A DNA stretch of 56,474 nucleotides from Cytobacillus stercorigallinarum (lineage in GTDB: Bacteria > Bacillota > Bacilli > Bacillales > Cytobacillaceae). Position numbers and translations under genes: made by a program. The stretch covers positions 1-56,474 of the forward strand of contig NZ_JACSQT010000016.1 of NCBI RefSeq assembly GCF_014836495.1, written 5' to 3'. Below the pieces are notes generated by a model. It did not search any database and had not been told where the DNA came from. It saw only the letters and a list, made by a program, of their open reading frames with translations. Positions 9,357 through 17,473 of this stretch are shown piece after piece (the first letter of the stretch is position 1; each line of letters begins with the position of its first letter).

Positions 9357-9941
9357 ATGAAAAAAATGATCATGTTCATCGGGATATCCAGTATGATTGC
9401 ACTCACTGGATGTCAAGCAGCTGATCACTCCGCTAAAGGCGATATTTATCCCGAAAGTGGCAATACAGTTAATGTGAATGATCAGCGAACAGATATTTAC
9501 AATACAAGTCAGCAAAGTAGTGAAGATTTTGGATACGTTCGCCATCAAAAAAGTCCAATTTATGGAGAAAAGGTATCCAATGAACATTATGCTGCCATCA
9601 ATCGTGAAAAGGTGGCAGATATTATCGGAAAATATTGCACTGAACTGCCAAATGTGGATGATGTATCGACATTAGTGACAGACAATGAAGTGTTAATTGT
9701 TTACAATACGGATTCAGAAAATCGTGAATCAACTGCTACACAAGTACAAAAAATGGCTGAATCAGTTGTTCCAGGGTGGTTTGATATTTATACGACTGAC
9801 AATACCCATCTACGTAAAGAAATAGAAAGTTATTCTACAATGGATGCTGATAGTGAGCATACCCATTATGGGATTGAACAATTAACGAGCCAAATGAAAA
9901 AGGCCGATATTAACCATTCTGAAAAGATGTCAAATAAGTAA
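9357..9941 (+). CDS. yutC: YhcN/YlaJ-family sporulation lipoprotein
   Basis: A 194-residue lipoprotein: signal peptide from MKKMIMFIGISSMIAL to the lipobox LTGC, then a soluble domain with the YhcN/YlaJ pattern (INREKVADII about 82, then VSTLVTDNEVLIVYNT and a VVPGWFDIYTT segment). Family members are membrane-anchored spore proteins made in the forespore and affect germination or outgrowth. ATG at 9357 is chosen because AAGGGGGTG sits six bases ahead. Position next to lipA matches B. subtilis yutC. No sigma-G promoter could be fixed. Confidence 0.78.
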   Translation: MKKMIMFIGISSMIALTGCQAADHSAKGDIYPESGNTVNVNDQRTDIYNTSQQSSEDFGYVRHQKSPIYGEKVSNEHYAAINREKVADIIGKYCTELPNVDDVSTLVTDNEVLIVYNTDSENRESTATQVQKMAESVVPGWFDIYTTDNTHLRKEIESYSTMDADSEHTHYGIEQLTSQMKKADINHSEKMSNK

Positions 9942-9956
9942 CGCTGTTAAATATCA

Positions 9957-9990
9957 AAAGAGGATTAGCTCCTATAAGCTAATCCTCTTT
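9957..9990. terminator. bidirectional terminator between yutC and lipA
   Basis: A perfect 14-bp inverted repeat, AAAGAGGATTAGCT / AGCTAATCCTCTTT, with a six-base loop, placed between the convergent genes. Confidence 0.9.
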
Positions 9991-9997
9991 CTTACGT

Positions 9998-10918
9998 TTA
10001 TGCTTCTTTCGCGTCTATATCACCCATTTGTTGCCTTTGCTTAGCTGCAGCATTGACTTGTTCATCTGCATGATAGGAAGAACGAACCATTGGACCTGCT
10101 TCACAATGACTAAATCCTTTGGACATTGCAATCTCCTTTAATTCATTAAACTCATCTGGGTGATAATATTTCACAACTTTTATATGTTTTTTCGATGGTT
10201 GTAGATATTGACCAATCGTCATAATATCTACATCATGTGCGCGCAAATCATCCATCGTTTGAATGATTTCTTCTTTTGTTTCCCCTAACCCTACCATTAA
10301 ACTCGATTTGGTCGGAATATCTGGTTGCATCTCTTTAGAACGTTGTAAAAATTCAAGTGATCGTTTATATGTAGCACGCGCTCTTACTCTTGGCGTCAGT
10401 CTTTCTACTGTTTCAATATTATGGTTTAAGATATCTGGTTTCGCATCCATGACTGTTTTAAGATTATCATATACCCCGCCCATATCAGAAGGCAAAACCT
10501 CTACAGTTGTAAATGGACTTTTTCTTCTAATTGCACGAATCGTTTCCGCTAAAATAGCTGAACCACCATCTTTTAAATCATCTCGTGCAACCACTGTAAT
10601 AACTGCATGTTTTAAATTCATTAAAGCAACTGAATCAGCTACGCGTTCTGGTTCTTCCCAATCAAGCTCAGTTGGAAGTCCCGTTTTGACCGCACAAAAA
10701 CGACAGGCTCTTGTACAAACGGAACCTAAAATCATAAATGTTGCTGTTCTTCTTACCGCCCAACATTCATGAATATTAGGGCATTTTGCCTCTTCGCATA
10801 CAGTATGAAGATTCTTTTCTCGCATCATTTTCTTTAATCCGGTGTAGTTTTTATTTGTGTTTAACTTTATTTTCAACCAATCCGGCTTACGTAAATGATC
10901 ATTTTTCATAGTCGTCAT
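9998..10918 (-). CDS. lipA: lipoyl synthase
   Basis: A radical-SAM enzyme that inserts two sulfurs into protein-bound octanoyl chains to make lipoate. Auxiliary-cluster cysteines are C41, C46 and C52 ([12 protein letters not shown]); the radical-SAM triad is C68, C72 and C75 (CTRACRFC); the C-terminal RSSYHAD supplies the conserved serine that ligates the auxiliary cluster. 306 residues, full length. GGAG stands seven bases before the ATG. Needs iron-sulfur clusters from SUF (28.9-34.2 kb); GcvH at 41.3 kb is a lipoyl carrier. Confidence 0.96.
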   Translation of the reverse strand: MTTMKNDHLRKPDWLKIKLNTNKNYTGLKKMMREKNLHTVCEEAKCPNIHECWAVRRTATFMILGSVCTRACRFCAVKTGLPTELDWEEPERVADSVALMNLKHAVITVVARDDLKDGGSAILAETIRAIRRKSPFTTVEVLPSDMGGVYDNLKTVMDAKPDILNHNIETVERLTPRVRARATYKRSLEFLQRSKEMQPDIPTKSSLMVGLGETKEEIIQTMDDLRAHDVDIMTIGQYLQPSKKHIKVVKYYHPDEFNELKEIAMSKGFSHCEAGPMVRSSYHADEQVNAAAKQRQQMGDIDAKEA

Positions 10919-11121
10919 TCTTCTTCACTCCATCCCAGAATTTCAAAAAGACGCTTTTTTTTATCATCATTATTATCTAGAGGTTCTTACAGAAGCAACT
11001 TTAACACATGGAAGTAGATAGAACAACCTCGTTCATCAAAACCTTCCAATATTTTATATTTATCGTTTTTTTATTTTATCACAAACTATAACAGTAATTA
11101 GAAGAGAAGGGAGGTTTATTG

Positions 11122-12102
11122 GTGCGATTTTTCACATTACTTTTCACCTTAATAACGGTCTTATCTTTTATCCAACCAGATACGACAGCAGCCTCCGAAG
11201 TAGATGATGTTTACACAAAAAGAATGGCACTTTATGAAAGAATTGAAGCAGTTACAACCATTCCTTGGTATTATCTTGCTGCCATTGATCAATATGAAAG
11301 AAATGTAAGACAATCTAGGAGAGACTTACCTAAAGCTGAAGGGATTACTGGCATTTACTTTAAACCGGAGGAATGGGTTGGATTCACAAACCCAAATATA
11401 AATGATGAAGACCCAAAGACGATTAAGTTTTTTAACGGTATTGGCTTTGATGGTGATGGTGACGGAAAAGCAAGTTTGCATAGTGATGACGATGTATTGT
11501 ACGCATTTGCCAACTTTCTACTTCGTTATGGAACGGACTATGAGAACATTAAAATTGGTATTTGGAACTATTATAAGCGTGATAAATCAGTCAGAATAAT
11601 TATGGGAAAAGCAAAGCTTTATCAAAACTATGGGAGACTTGATTTAGACGAACATGTTTTTCCTGTCCCAATTGGTACTCATTATAGCTATCGTAGTACA
11701 TGGGGCAGCGCGAGAGGTTGGGGTGGTAGAAGAATTCATGAAGGAACGGATATTTTTGCTGATTACGGCCTACCCGTTAGAGCCACCAGTTATGGTATTG
11801 TCGAAATGAAAGGCTGGAATAAATATGGTGGTTGGCGAGTCGGTATTCGCGATATCAACAATAACTATCACTATTACGCTCACCTAAGTGGATTTTCTGA
11901 TGAATTAAAAGTGGGGCAAGTTGTTGAACCTGGTAAAGTCATTGGTGGTGTCGGAAGTTCTGGCTATGGCCCAAAAGGTACTTCGGGAAAATTCCCTCCA
12001 CACCTCCATTATGGGATGTATAAGGATAATGGCTATACTGAATGGTCATACGATCCGTATCCTCATTTGAAACTATGGGAAAGACAAGAAAAAGCAAAAT
12101 AA
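11122..12102 (+). CDS. lytH: L-Ala-D-Glu endopeptidase LytH (spore cortex maturation)
   Basis: An exported M23 (LytM-type) metallopeptidase. Residues 1-25 form a signal peptide; a 150-residue N-terminal domain follows; the catalytic domain has HEGTD (about 206-210) and HLH (about 294-296) zinc motifs. B. subtilis LytH is the same length and removes peptide side chains during cortex synthesis to leave single L-alanines. The start is GTG at 11122, seven bases after GGGAGG; a TTG at 11119 is possible. The position beside lipA matches yunA of B. subtilis. yunB is absent here. Confidence 0.88.
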   Translation: MRFFTLLFTLITVLSFIQPDTTAASEVDDVYTKRMALYERIEAVTTIPWYYLAAIDQYERNVRQSRRDLPKAEGITGIYFKPEEWVGFTNPNINDEDPKTIKFFNGIGFDGDGDGKASLHSDDDVLYAFANFLLRYGTDYENIKIGIWNYYKRDKSVRIIMGKAKLYQNYGRLDLDEHVFPVPIGTHYSYRSTWGSARGWGGRRIHEGTDIFADYGLPVRATSYGIVEMKGWNKYGGWRVGIRDINNNYHYYAHLSGFSDELKVGQVVEPGKVIGGVGSSGYGPKGTSGKFPPHLHYGMYKDNGYTEWSYDPYPHLKLWERQEKAK

Positions 12103-12103
12103 A

Positions 12104-12150
12104 CGAGGAATAGATGGCGCCTTCTCGTTAGAAGCGGCATCTATTCCTCG
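12104..12150 (+). terminator. terminator of lytH
   Basis: Long stem CGAGGAATAGATG / CATCTATTCCTCG with a further CTTCT/AGAAG inner pairing, then CTTTT. It overlaps the lytH stop region and faces livF, and a T-containing minus-strand flank could also stop the liv message. Confidence 0.8.
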
Positions 12151-12217
12151 CTTTTAAATGTTCCATCTCTTGATTCATCTTCTCTTTTTTGATATCCGGG
12201 CTTCCACTGGTTCTTTT

Positions 12218-12922
12218 TTATCCGCCCAAATAAGCCGTACGGATTTCATCACTTTCACGTAAATCTTTTGCTGATCCGGTAAGTACCACTTTTCCAGTTT
12301 CAAGGACATAGCCTCTTTTCGCAATAGAAAGGGCCATATGCGCATTTTGTTCAACAAGCAAAATCGTTGTTCCGTTTGTTTCATTAATTTCTTCTATAAT
12401 ACTGAAGATGGTCTTAACCATAATTGGGGCCAGGCCCATGGATGGTTCATCTAACAATAGCAACCTAGGTCTAGCCATAATGGCTCTGCCCATCGCTAAC
12501 ATTTGTTGTTCTCCGCCTGATAAAGTTCCGGAAAGCTGTCCTTTTCTTTCGAATAATCGCGGGAAAAGTTCATATACTTTTTGGATATCTTTTTGTACTT
12601 CTTTATCTTTTCTCACAAAAGCGCCTAGTTCTAAATTTTCTTCTACAGTCATATTTGAGAACACTCGTCTTCCCTCTGGTACATGGGATATCCCAGCCTT
12701 TACAATCGTTTGTGCTTGTTTACCAACAATCGATTGATTCTCATATTGAATCACGCCTTGCTTCGGCTTTAATAATCCTGATAACGTTTTTAATAGCGTA
12801 CTTTTCCCTGCTCCGTTTGCACCAATTAAAGTGACAATCTCTCCTTCTAATACCTCTAATGAGACGCCCTTTAATGCATGAATATTTCCATAGTAAACAT
12901 CGATTCCATCAACCTTAAGCAT
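12218..12922 (-). CDS. livF: branched-chain amino acid ABC transporter, ATPase LivF
   Basis: The second ATPase of a high-affinity Leu/Ile/Val importer. Walker A GANGAGKST (34-42), signature LSGGEQQ (about 134), Walker B LLLLDEPS (about 155) and the switch histidine in LLVEQNAH mark the LivF class (234 residues). Start overlaps the end of livG by eight bases. Acts at the inner membrane face with LivG, LivH, LivM and lipoprotein LivK. Last gene of the operon. Confidence 0.92.
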   Translation of the reverse strand: MLKVDGIDVYYGNIHALKGVSLEVLEGEIVTLIGANGAGKSTLLKTLSGLLKPKQGVIQYENQSIVGKQAQTIVKAGISHVPEGRRVFSNMTVEENLELGAFVRKDKEVQKDIQKVYELFPRLFERKGQLSGTLSGGEQQMLAMGRAIMARPRLLLLDEPSMGLAPIMVKTIFSIIEEINETNGTTILLVEQNAHMALSIAKRGYVLETGKVVLTGSAKDLRESDEIRTAYLGG

Positions 12923-13700
12923 CCGAAGAAACCTCCTCTCCGAGATAAGCCTCGATCACTTTTGGGTTGCTTCTAATTTCTTCTGGCAATCCTTCGGCAA
13001 TTAATTGCCCATGGTCAAGTACATATATTCTTTCACATATCCCCATAACTAAATTCATATCGTGTTCGATTAAGAGTATCGTTAGATCAAACTTTTCTCT
13101 AATAAAGCGAATGAGCTCCATAAGGTCATGTGTTTCTTGTGGATTCATACCGGCAGCCGGCTCATCTAATAGCAAAAGTTTTGGTCCAGCCGCTAATGCC
13201 CTTGCGATTTCTAATCGCCTTTGTTGCCCATATGGCAAGTTTTTAGCCAATTCATCCTTTACATGTTCAAGCTGAAAAATACGTAATAGTTCTATTGATT
13301 TGTCTTCCATTTCTTTTTCCCCATTAAAATGAGAAGGCAACCGCAGAATCGAGCTTAACATCGAATGTTTCGCACGCGAATGATTGGCTACCTTTACATT
13401 ATCTAACACAGAAAGATCATTGAATAAACGAATGTTTTGAAATGTCCTACTGATTCCTTTCCTTGTCACTTGATAGGGAGGGAGCCCATTTAAACGTACC
13501 CCTTCTAAGAAAATATCTCCTTCAGTTGGCACATAGACACCGGTTAATAGGTTGAAGCTGGTCGTTTTCCCTGCTCCGTTCGGGCCAATCAAACCGACCA
13601 GTTCCCCTTGGTGAATTTCCAAATCGAATCCTGAAACAGCCTTTAAACCGCCAAAAGAAATACCTGCTTGATTGACTTTTAATAATGGACGCTTCTCCAT
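12915..13700 (-). CDS. livG: branched-chain amino acid ABC transporter, ATPase LivG
   Basis: 261 residues with Walker A GPNGAGKT (39-46), the Q-loop SRTFQNIRLF (about 88), signature LPYGQQRRLEIARAL (about 160) and Walker B LLLLDEPAAGM. The LivG class is recognised by the PYGQQ form of the signature and by its length relative to LivF. It lies directly after livM (one base gap) and overlaps livF, so its synthesis is coupled to both. Confidence 0.92.
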   Translation of the reverse strand: MEKRPLLKVNQAGISFGGLKAVSGFDLEIHQGELVGLIGPNGAGKTTSFNLLTGVYVPTEGDIFLEGVRLNGLPPYQVTRKGISRTFQNIRLFNDLSVLDNVKVANHSRAKHSMLSSILRLPSHFNGEKEMEDKSIELLRIFQLEHVKDELAKNLPYGQQRRLEIARALAAGPKLLLLDEPAAGMNPQETHDLMELIRFIREKFDLTILLIEHDMNLVMGICERIYVLDHGQLIAEGLPEEIRSNPKVIEAYLGEEVSSDA

Positions 13701-13701
13701 T

Positions 13702-14643
13702 TTAACTTCCTCCTTTCACGCTTTTACGTTTAAAGAGGTCCGTAATTTCCTTTGTCCCCAATAAACCTTGCGGACGGTAAAGCATAACTATAATGAGCAC
13801 GGCACTATAGATAATCATTCGTGTTTCAGGATAACTTTGTAAAAATGTGGAGACAATTGTTAACAAGATAGCCGAGATAACCGCCCCAGAGAGACTGCCT
13901 AATCCCCCTAATACGACAAAAATGAGGATATCAAATGACTTCAAAAACCCAAATTGAACGGGTTGAATAATATAAAAGTTATGGGCGTATAATCCCCCTG
14001 CGATTCCTGCAAAAAAGGACCCAATAGCAAATGCCGCTACTTTATAATAGGTCGTATTAATGCCCATCGCATCTGCAGCAATTTCATTTTCTCTAATCGA
14101 AATACACGCCCGCCCATGCCTTGAATTTGTAAAGTTTACAATCACTAATACGGTGATAAATAGGCAAATGAAAGCAGAAGTCCAAGTTGTCATCTTTGTG
14201 ACCTGCATACCTGCTGCTCCACCTACTGCATCAATATTTAAGAAAATGATGCGGATAATCTCTGCAAATCCTAAAGTTGCAATCGCTAAATAATCACCCC
14301 GTAATCTTAAAGACGGAATGCCAACAATTAATCCAGTTAAAGCGGCAACAATCCCACCAATAATAAGGGCAATAGGAAATGGAAGTGAAAGTTTCATCGT
14401 CACAATTGCTGAAATATAAGCCCCAACAGCTAAAAAACCAGCATGTCCGATTGAAAATTGTCCAGTAATTCCGATAACTAAATGTAAACTTACAGCCAGA
14501 ATAATATTAATACATATATAAACAAGTGTATTTACATGATAATTATTAACCATCCCGATATTTGCAGCCATCTGAACTGCAAAGTATACAATAATAGAGA
14601 GAATAACAAACAACCAGAAACCTTTAATCTTCTTCGTATTCAT
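13702..14643 (-). CDS. livM: branched-chain amino acid ABC transporter, permease LivM
   Basis: A 313-residue membrane protein with about eight to ten hydrophobic segments and the LivM permease signature GxxSLRLRGDYLAIATLGFAE around residues 125-145, the coupling region for the ATPases. The start at 14643 (MNTKKIKG) is chosen because AAGGTG lies seven bases upstream; the longer frame from 14676 would overlap livH and begins with charged residues. Four bases separate it from livH. Confidence 0.9.
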   Translation of the reverse strand: MNTKKIKGFWLFVILSIIVYFAVQMAANIGMVNNYHVNTLVYICINIILAVSLHLVIGITGQFSIGHAGFLAVGAYISAIVTMKLSLPFPIALIIGGIVAALTGLIVGIPSLRLRGDYLAIATLGFAEIIRIIFLNIDAVGGAAGMQVTKMTTWTSAFICLFITVLVIVNFTNSRHGRACISIRENEIAADAMGINTTYYKVAAFAIGSFFAGIAGGLYAHNFYIIQPVQFGFLKSFDILIFVVLGGLGSLSGAVISAILLTIVSTFLQSYPETRMIIYSAVLIIVMLYRPQGLLGTKEITDLFKRKSVKGGS

Positions 14644-14647
14644 CCTT

Positions 14648-15523
14648 TTACACCTTCTCTCTTGCATTTTTGCCAAAGATACCTGATGGCTTAAATAAAA
14701 GGATTAAAATCAGAATGACAAATGCTGCCGCGTCTCTCCATAAAGAGTAACCAAGGCCACTAACAACCGTTTCAACTACTCCTAGCACAAGACCTCCAAC
14801 CATCGCTCCAGGAATTATTCCGATGCCACCTAGTACAGCTGCAACAAAGGCCTTTACTCCTGGAATCACACCCATTAACGGTTCTATTTTTGTATAATAC
14901 ACGCCAAAGAAAACGCCTGCTGCCCCAGCCAACGAAGAGCCAATAGCAAAAGTAGCTGAAATGGTTGTGTTTACATTAATCCCCATCAACCTTGCCGCAT
15001 CCATATCATGTGACACAGCGCGCATCGCTTTACCGATTTTTGTTTTATGAACAATAAATTGTAAAACGATCATTAGTACAATAGAAGTGCCTAAAATCAT
15101 GAGTGATTGACTACTTATTTGTGCACCAAAAATGTTAAATGTTTGATTGCTAATGACTTCAGGATAAGCCTCTGGTTGTGCCCCTCTAAAGTAAATAAAT
15201 AAGTACTGTATAAATAAAGAAATTCCTATCGCTGTTATGAGAGCAGCAATTCGAGTAGAACCTCTCAACCTTCGATATGCTACACGCTCAATTAACATAC
15301 CCATTCCTGCACAGACAGCCATTGCAATAATTAAAGCAGGGAAGAACCCTAATCCCCATCCAGCAATAGCATAAAAACCGACAAAAGCCCCAATCATAAA
15401 TACTTCACCGTGGGCAAAGTTGATCAATTTGATAATTCCATAAACCATTGTATAACCTAAAGCAATCAGTGCATAAATACTTCCTAACGATATCCCATTT
15501 ACTAACTGTTGAATCCAATCCAT
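14648..15523 (-). CDS. livH: branched-chain amino acid ABC transporter, permease LivH
   Basis: A 291-residue permease beginning MDWIQQLVNGISLGSIYALIALGYTMVYG, typical of LivH, with LINFAHGE near residue 35 and about eight membrane spans. Forms the pore with LivM. GAGGAGTGGGG precedes the ATG. It is the first gene after livK but is separated by 287 bases that hold a terminator and a possible attenuator, so LivK can be made in excess over the membrane parts. Confidence 0.9.
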   Translation of the reverse strand: MDWIQQLVNGISLGSIYALIALGYTMVYGIIKLINFAHGEVFMIGAFVGFYAIAGWGLGFFPALIIAMAVCAGMGMLIERVAYRRLRGSTRIAALITAIGISLFIQYLFIYFRGAQPEAYPEVISNQTFNIFGAQISSQSLMILGTSIVLMIVLQFIVHKTKIGKAMRAVSHDMDAARLMGINVNTTISATFAIGSSLAGAAGVFFGVYYTKIEPLMGVIPGVKAFVAAVLGGIGIIPGAMVGGLVLGVVETVVSGLGYSLWRDAAAFVILILILLFKPSGIFGKNAREKV

Positions 15524-15632
15524 GAATCCCCACTCCTCTTCAAATAACCCGAATAGCTTCAGATAGAGAGTGACAGCTAGCGAAAACGCTATGCTGAATA
15601 TCTCCTTTTAAGGTAATTGACACGCTTATTCT

Positions 15633-15703
15633 AAAAAAGCTGATGATCTTTGATAATCCACAAACACCGACCGGACAAAGATCATTCACTCTTTTCTTTG
15701 TCC
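15633..15703 (-). promoter_or_regulatory. candidate attenuator: mutually exclusive hairpins between livK and livH
   Basis: On the minus strand three segments occur in order: GGACAAAG (15703-15696), ATGATCTTTGTCC (15685-15673) and CAAAGATCAT (15652-15643). The middle can pair with the first (8 bp) or with the third (10 bp). The second pairing is followed by TTTTTT (15638-15633), a terminator form; the first would prevent it. A small CCAAG/CTTGG hairpin precedes. Function is inferred from pairing only. Confidence 0.45.
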
Positions 15704-15759
15704 CAAGTAACCTTGGACTATAGGTATTGGCAATGGCATCTAAAATTTGCCCTTATCTG

Positions 15760-15794
15760 TAAAAAAATGGAAGGCCCCTTTCGCTCCTCCCATT
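15760..15794 (-). terminator. terminator after livK
   Basis: Minus-strand AATGGGAGG / CCTTCCATT (one G-T pair; 15786-15794 and 15766-15774) followed by TTTTT. It lies just past the livK stop and probably allows partial read-through into livHMGF. Confidence 0.75.
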
Positions 15795-15810
15795 TCAATA
15801 CAGCCTTAAT

Positions 15811-16998
15811 TTAAGGATCTACTTTCGTTTTGAAGACTTGTTCCCCATCCTTATATTCCAATACAGTAGCTGATTTAATTGGGTTATGATCTTCATCGAC
15901 TGAAATGATACCCGTTACAAGAGTTAAATCTTTCGTCTCAGCTAAAGCATCTTTAATTTTCTTTGCATCACTTGTACTTTCGGCACGCTCCATGGCATCT
16001 TTCAACATATATACAGAGTCATAACCTAATGCATTAAAAGCGTCTGGTGATGAGCCATTATATTTTTCCCCGAACTTTGTTACAAAGGATTGGATCGTCT
16101 CATCTGGATCACCAGAAGAATAATGGTTTGTAATAAATGTATTATTTAAGGAATCCCCTCCGGCTAATTCAACTAGCTTTGGTGAATCCCAACCGTCAGC
16201 CCCCATTAGCGGTACGTCAATACCCATCTCACGTCCTTGTTTGACAATAAGTCCTACTTCTTCATAATAACCGGGGATAAAAATAAATTCTGGATTAGCT
16301 GATTTAATTCTTGTAAGTGTGGACCTGAAATCAGTATCCTTTGCCACATACGATTCTTCGGCAACTATTTTCCCACCTGCTGCTTCGAAAGTTTCTTTAA
16401 AGGAAGCTGCTAAACCTTTTGCATAATCACTTGCATTATCAGCATAGATAGCTACATTTTTAACTCCTAATTCATTTGCAGCAAAATTCGCTGCGACCGT
16501 TCCTTGGAAAGGATCAATAAACGATGTACGGAAGACAAAATCATTTAAGCTTCCATCTTCATTCACTGTGACATTGGGACTCGTACCTGATGGAGAAAGC
16601 AATACCGTCTCGGAATTATTAGCCACTTGTGCTTGAGCAACTGTGTTACCACTTGTAGCAGACCCAATAATAGCTACGACATCATCATTTTCCGTTAATT
16701 TAATTGCTGCATTTGTTGCTTCTGCTGCATCCGATTTATTATCGACTTTTACGATTTCTATTTCTTTACCGTCAATCCCACCATCTTTATTAATTTCATC
16801 CACAGCCAATTCAATTCCTTCGGCAATTCCTTCACCATATGAGGCAACAGCACCAGAGAGTTCTAGGTTGGCACCTATTTTGACAGTATCGCCAGACTCA
16901 CCACCACCTGCACTATCACTACCACAGCCAGCAAGGAAACCTGCAGCTCCTATAGTAGAAGCTAGAAGAACAGCGGTCATTCTCTTTTTAAAAAACAT
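15811..16998 (-). CDS. livK: branched-chain amino acid ABC transporter, substrate-binding lipoprotein LivK
   Basis: A 395-residue receptor of the Leu/Ile/Val-binding family (periplasmic-binding fold type I). Signal peptide MFFKKRMTAVLLAS leads to the lipobox LAGC; the mature part opens with VKIGANLELSGAVASYG, the standard start of this family, and contains IIGSATSGNT and LLSPSGTSP ligand-cleft segments. The start at 16998 has AGGGGG six bases upstream. An in-frame ATG further up lies in the leader and would disrupt the signal peptide. A CodY-like box and a strong promoter lie upstream. Confidence 0.92.
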   Translation of the reverse strand: MFFKKRMTAVLLASTIGAAGFLAGCGSDSAGGGESGDTVKIGANLELSGAVASYGEGIAEGIELAVDEINKDGGIDGKEIEIVKVDNKSDAAEATNAAIKLTENDDVVAIIGSATSGNTVAQAQVANNSETVLLSPSGTSPNVTVNEDGSLNDFVFRTSFIDPFQGTVAANFAANELGVKNVAIYADNASDYAKGLAASFKETFEAAGGKIVAEESYVAKDTDFRSTLTRIKSANPEFIFIPGYYEEVGLIVKQGREMGIDVPLMGADGWDSPKLVELAGGDSLNNTFITNHYSSGDPDETIQSFVTKFGEKYNGSSPDAFNALGYDSVYMLKDAMERAESTSDAKKIKDALAETKDLTLVTGIISVDEDHNPIKSATVLEYKDGEQVFKTKVDP

Positions 16999-17114
16999 AA
17001 AGATCCCCCTTTTTTGATTATTCCAACAACTAAGGTCATGGTTCAAATCCCCCATATAACCCCCACAAGAAAAGATACCATACAAGAAATAGACTAAAAT
17101 AACCAAAATAAAAT

Positions 17115-17129
17115 ATTTTTCTGATAATT
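17115..17129 (-). promoter_or_regulatory. CodY-type box in the livK leader
   Basis: The palindrome ATTTTTCTGATAATT (plus-strand reading) differs from the CodY consensus AATTTTCWGAAAATT at two of 15 positions. It begins about 11 bases downstream of the predicted transcription start. CodY, which senses isoleucine/leucine/valine and GTP, represses such transporters in B. subtilis, so the site fits the gene. Confidence 0.6.
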
Positions 17130-17146
17130 GCTATAAATCTAAAAAT

Positions 17147-17175
17147 AGTATAGTATCATTTTATTCATCTGTCAA
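17147..17175 (-). promoter_or_regulatory. sigma-A promoter of livK
   Basis: Minus-strand TTGACA (17175-17170), 17-base spacer, TATACT (17152-17147): consensus -35 and five of six -10 bases. The leader to the livK ATG is about 140 nt. Confidence 0.85.
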
Positions 17176-17414
17176 AACAATCTTTACGAATAGTATTAAT
17201 ATTTAGAAATCTATCAACCATTTAGAGCGTTAAAGGTTTTTTCTCTCTTATGTTTTGTTTATAAAACTCTATCATTATATTCAAAAAATAGTTAAAAGTA
17301 GATAGATATAATGTAGTTTTTATAATTGTTAATAATTAGGAATTCTAAAAGATAGGCATTTTTCATTGGAGGTAAAATAATTTTGCTTATGTAGTGATTT
17401 TAGACTTGTAGAAT
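17176..17414. other. AT-rich gene-free stretch
   Basis: About 240 bases between the livK promoter and the terminator of the NhaC-family gene. No reading frame with a ribosome site, no long repeat and no RNA gene was recognised. Confidence 0.6.
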
Positions 17415-17449
17415 AGAAAAAGAGGAATAAACCGATGAGTTCATTCCTC
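17415..17449 (-). terminator. terminator of the lysine-riboswitch transporter
   Basis: GAGGAATGAAC / GTTTATTCCTC stem of 11 bp (17422-17432 and 17439-17449) with a six-base loop, followed on the minus strand by TTTTT, 25 bases beyond the stop codon. Confidence 0.8.
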
Positions 17450-17473
17450 CTTCCTTTATTTTTAAAAAAGCGA

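Noticed and set aside
10263..10772. 169-residue open frame antisense to lipA
   Set aside because: It lies fully inside lipA on the other strand, has serine-rich low-complexity composition and no family motif; it is a shadow of the real gene.
16999..17106. Upstream in-frame extension of livK
   Set aside because: It would put charged residues before the signal peptide and has a poorer fit than the ATG with AGGGGG at 16998.
17330..17400. Short plus-strand gene after a GGAGG at about 17370
   Set aside because: The following TTG frame stops after three codons.
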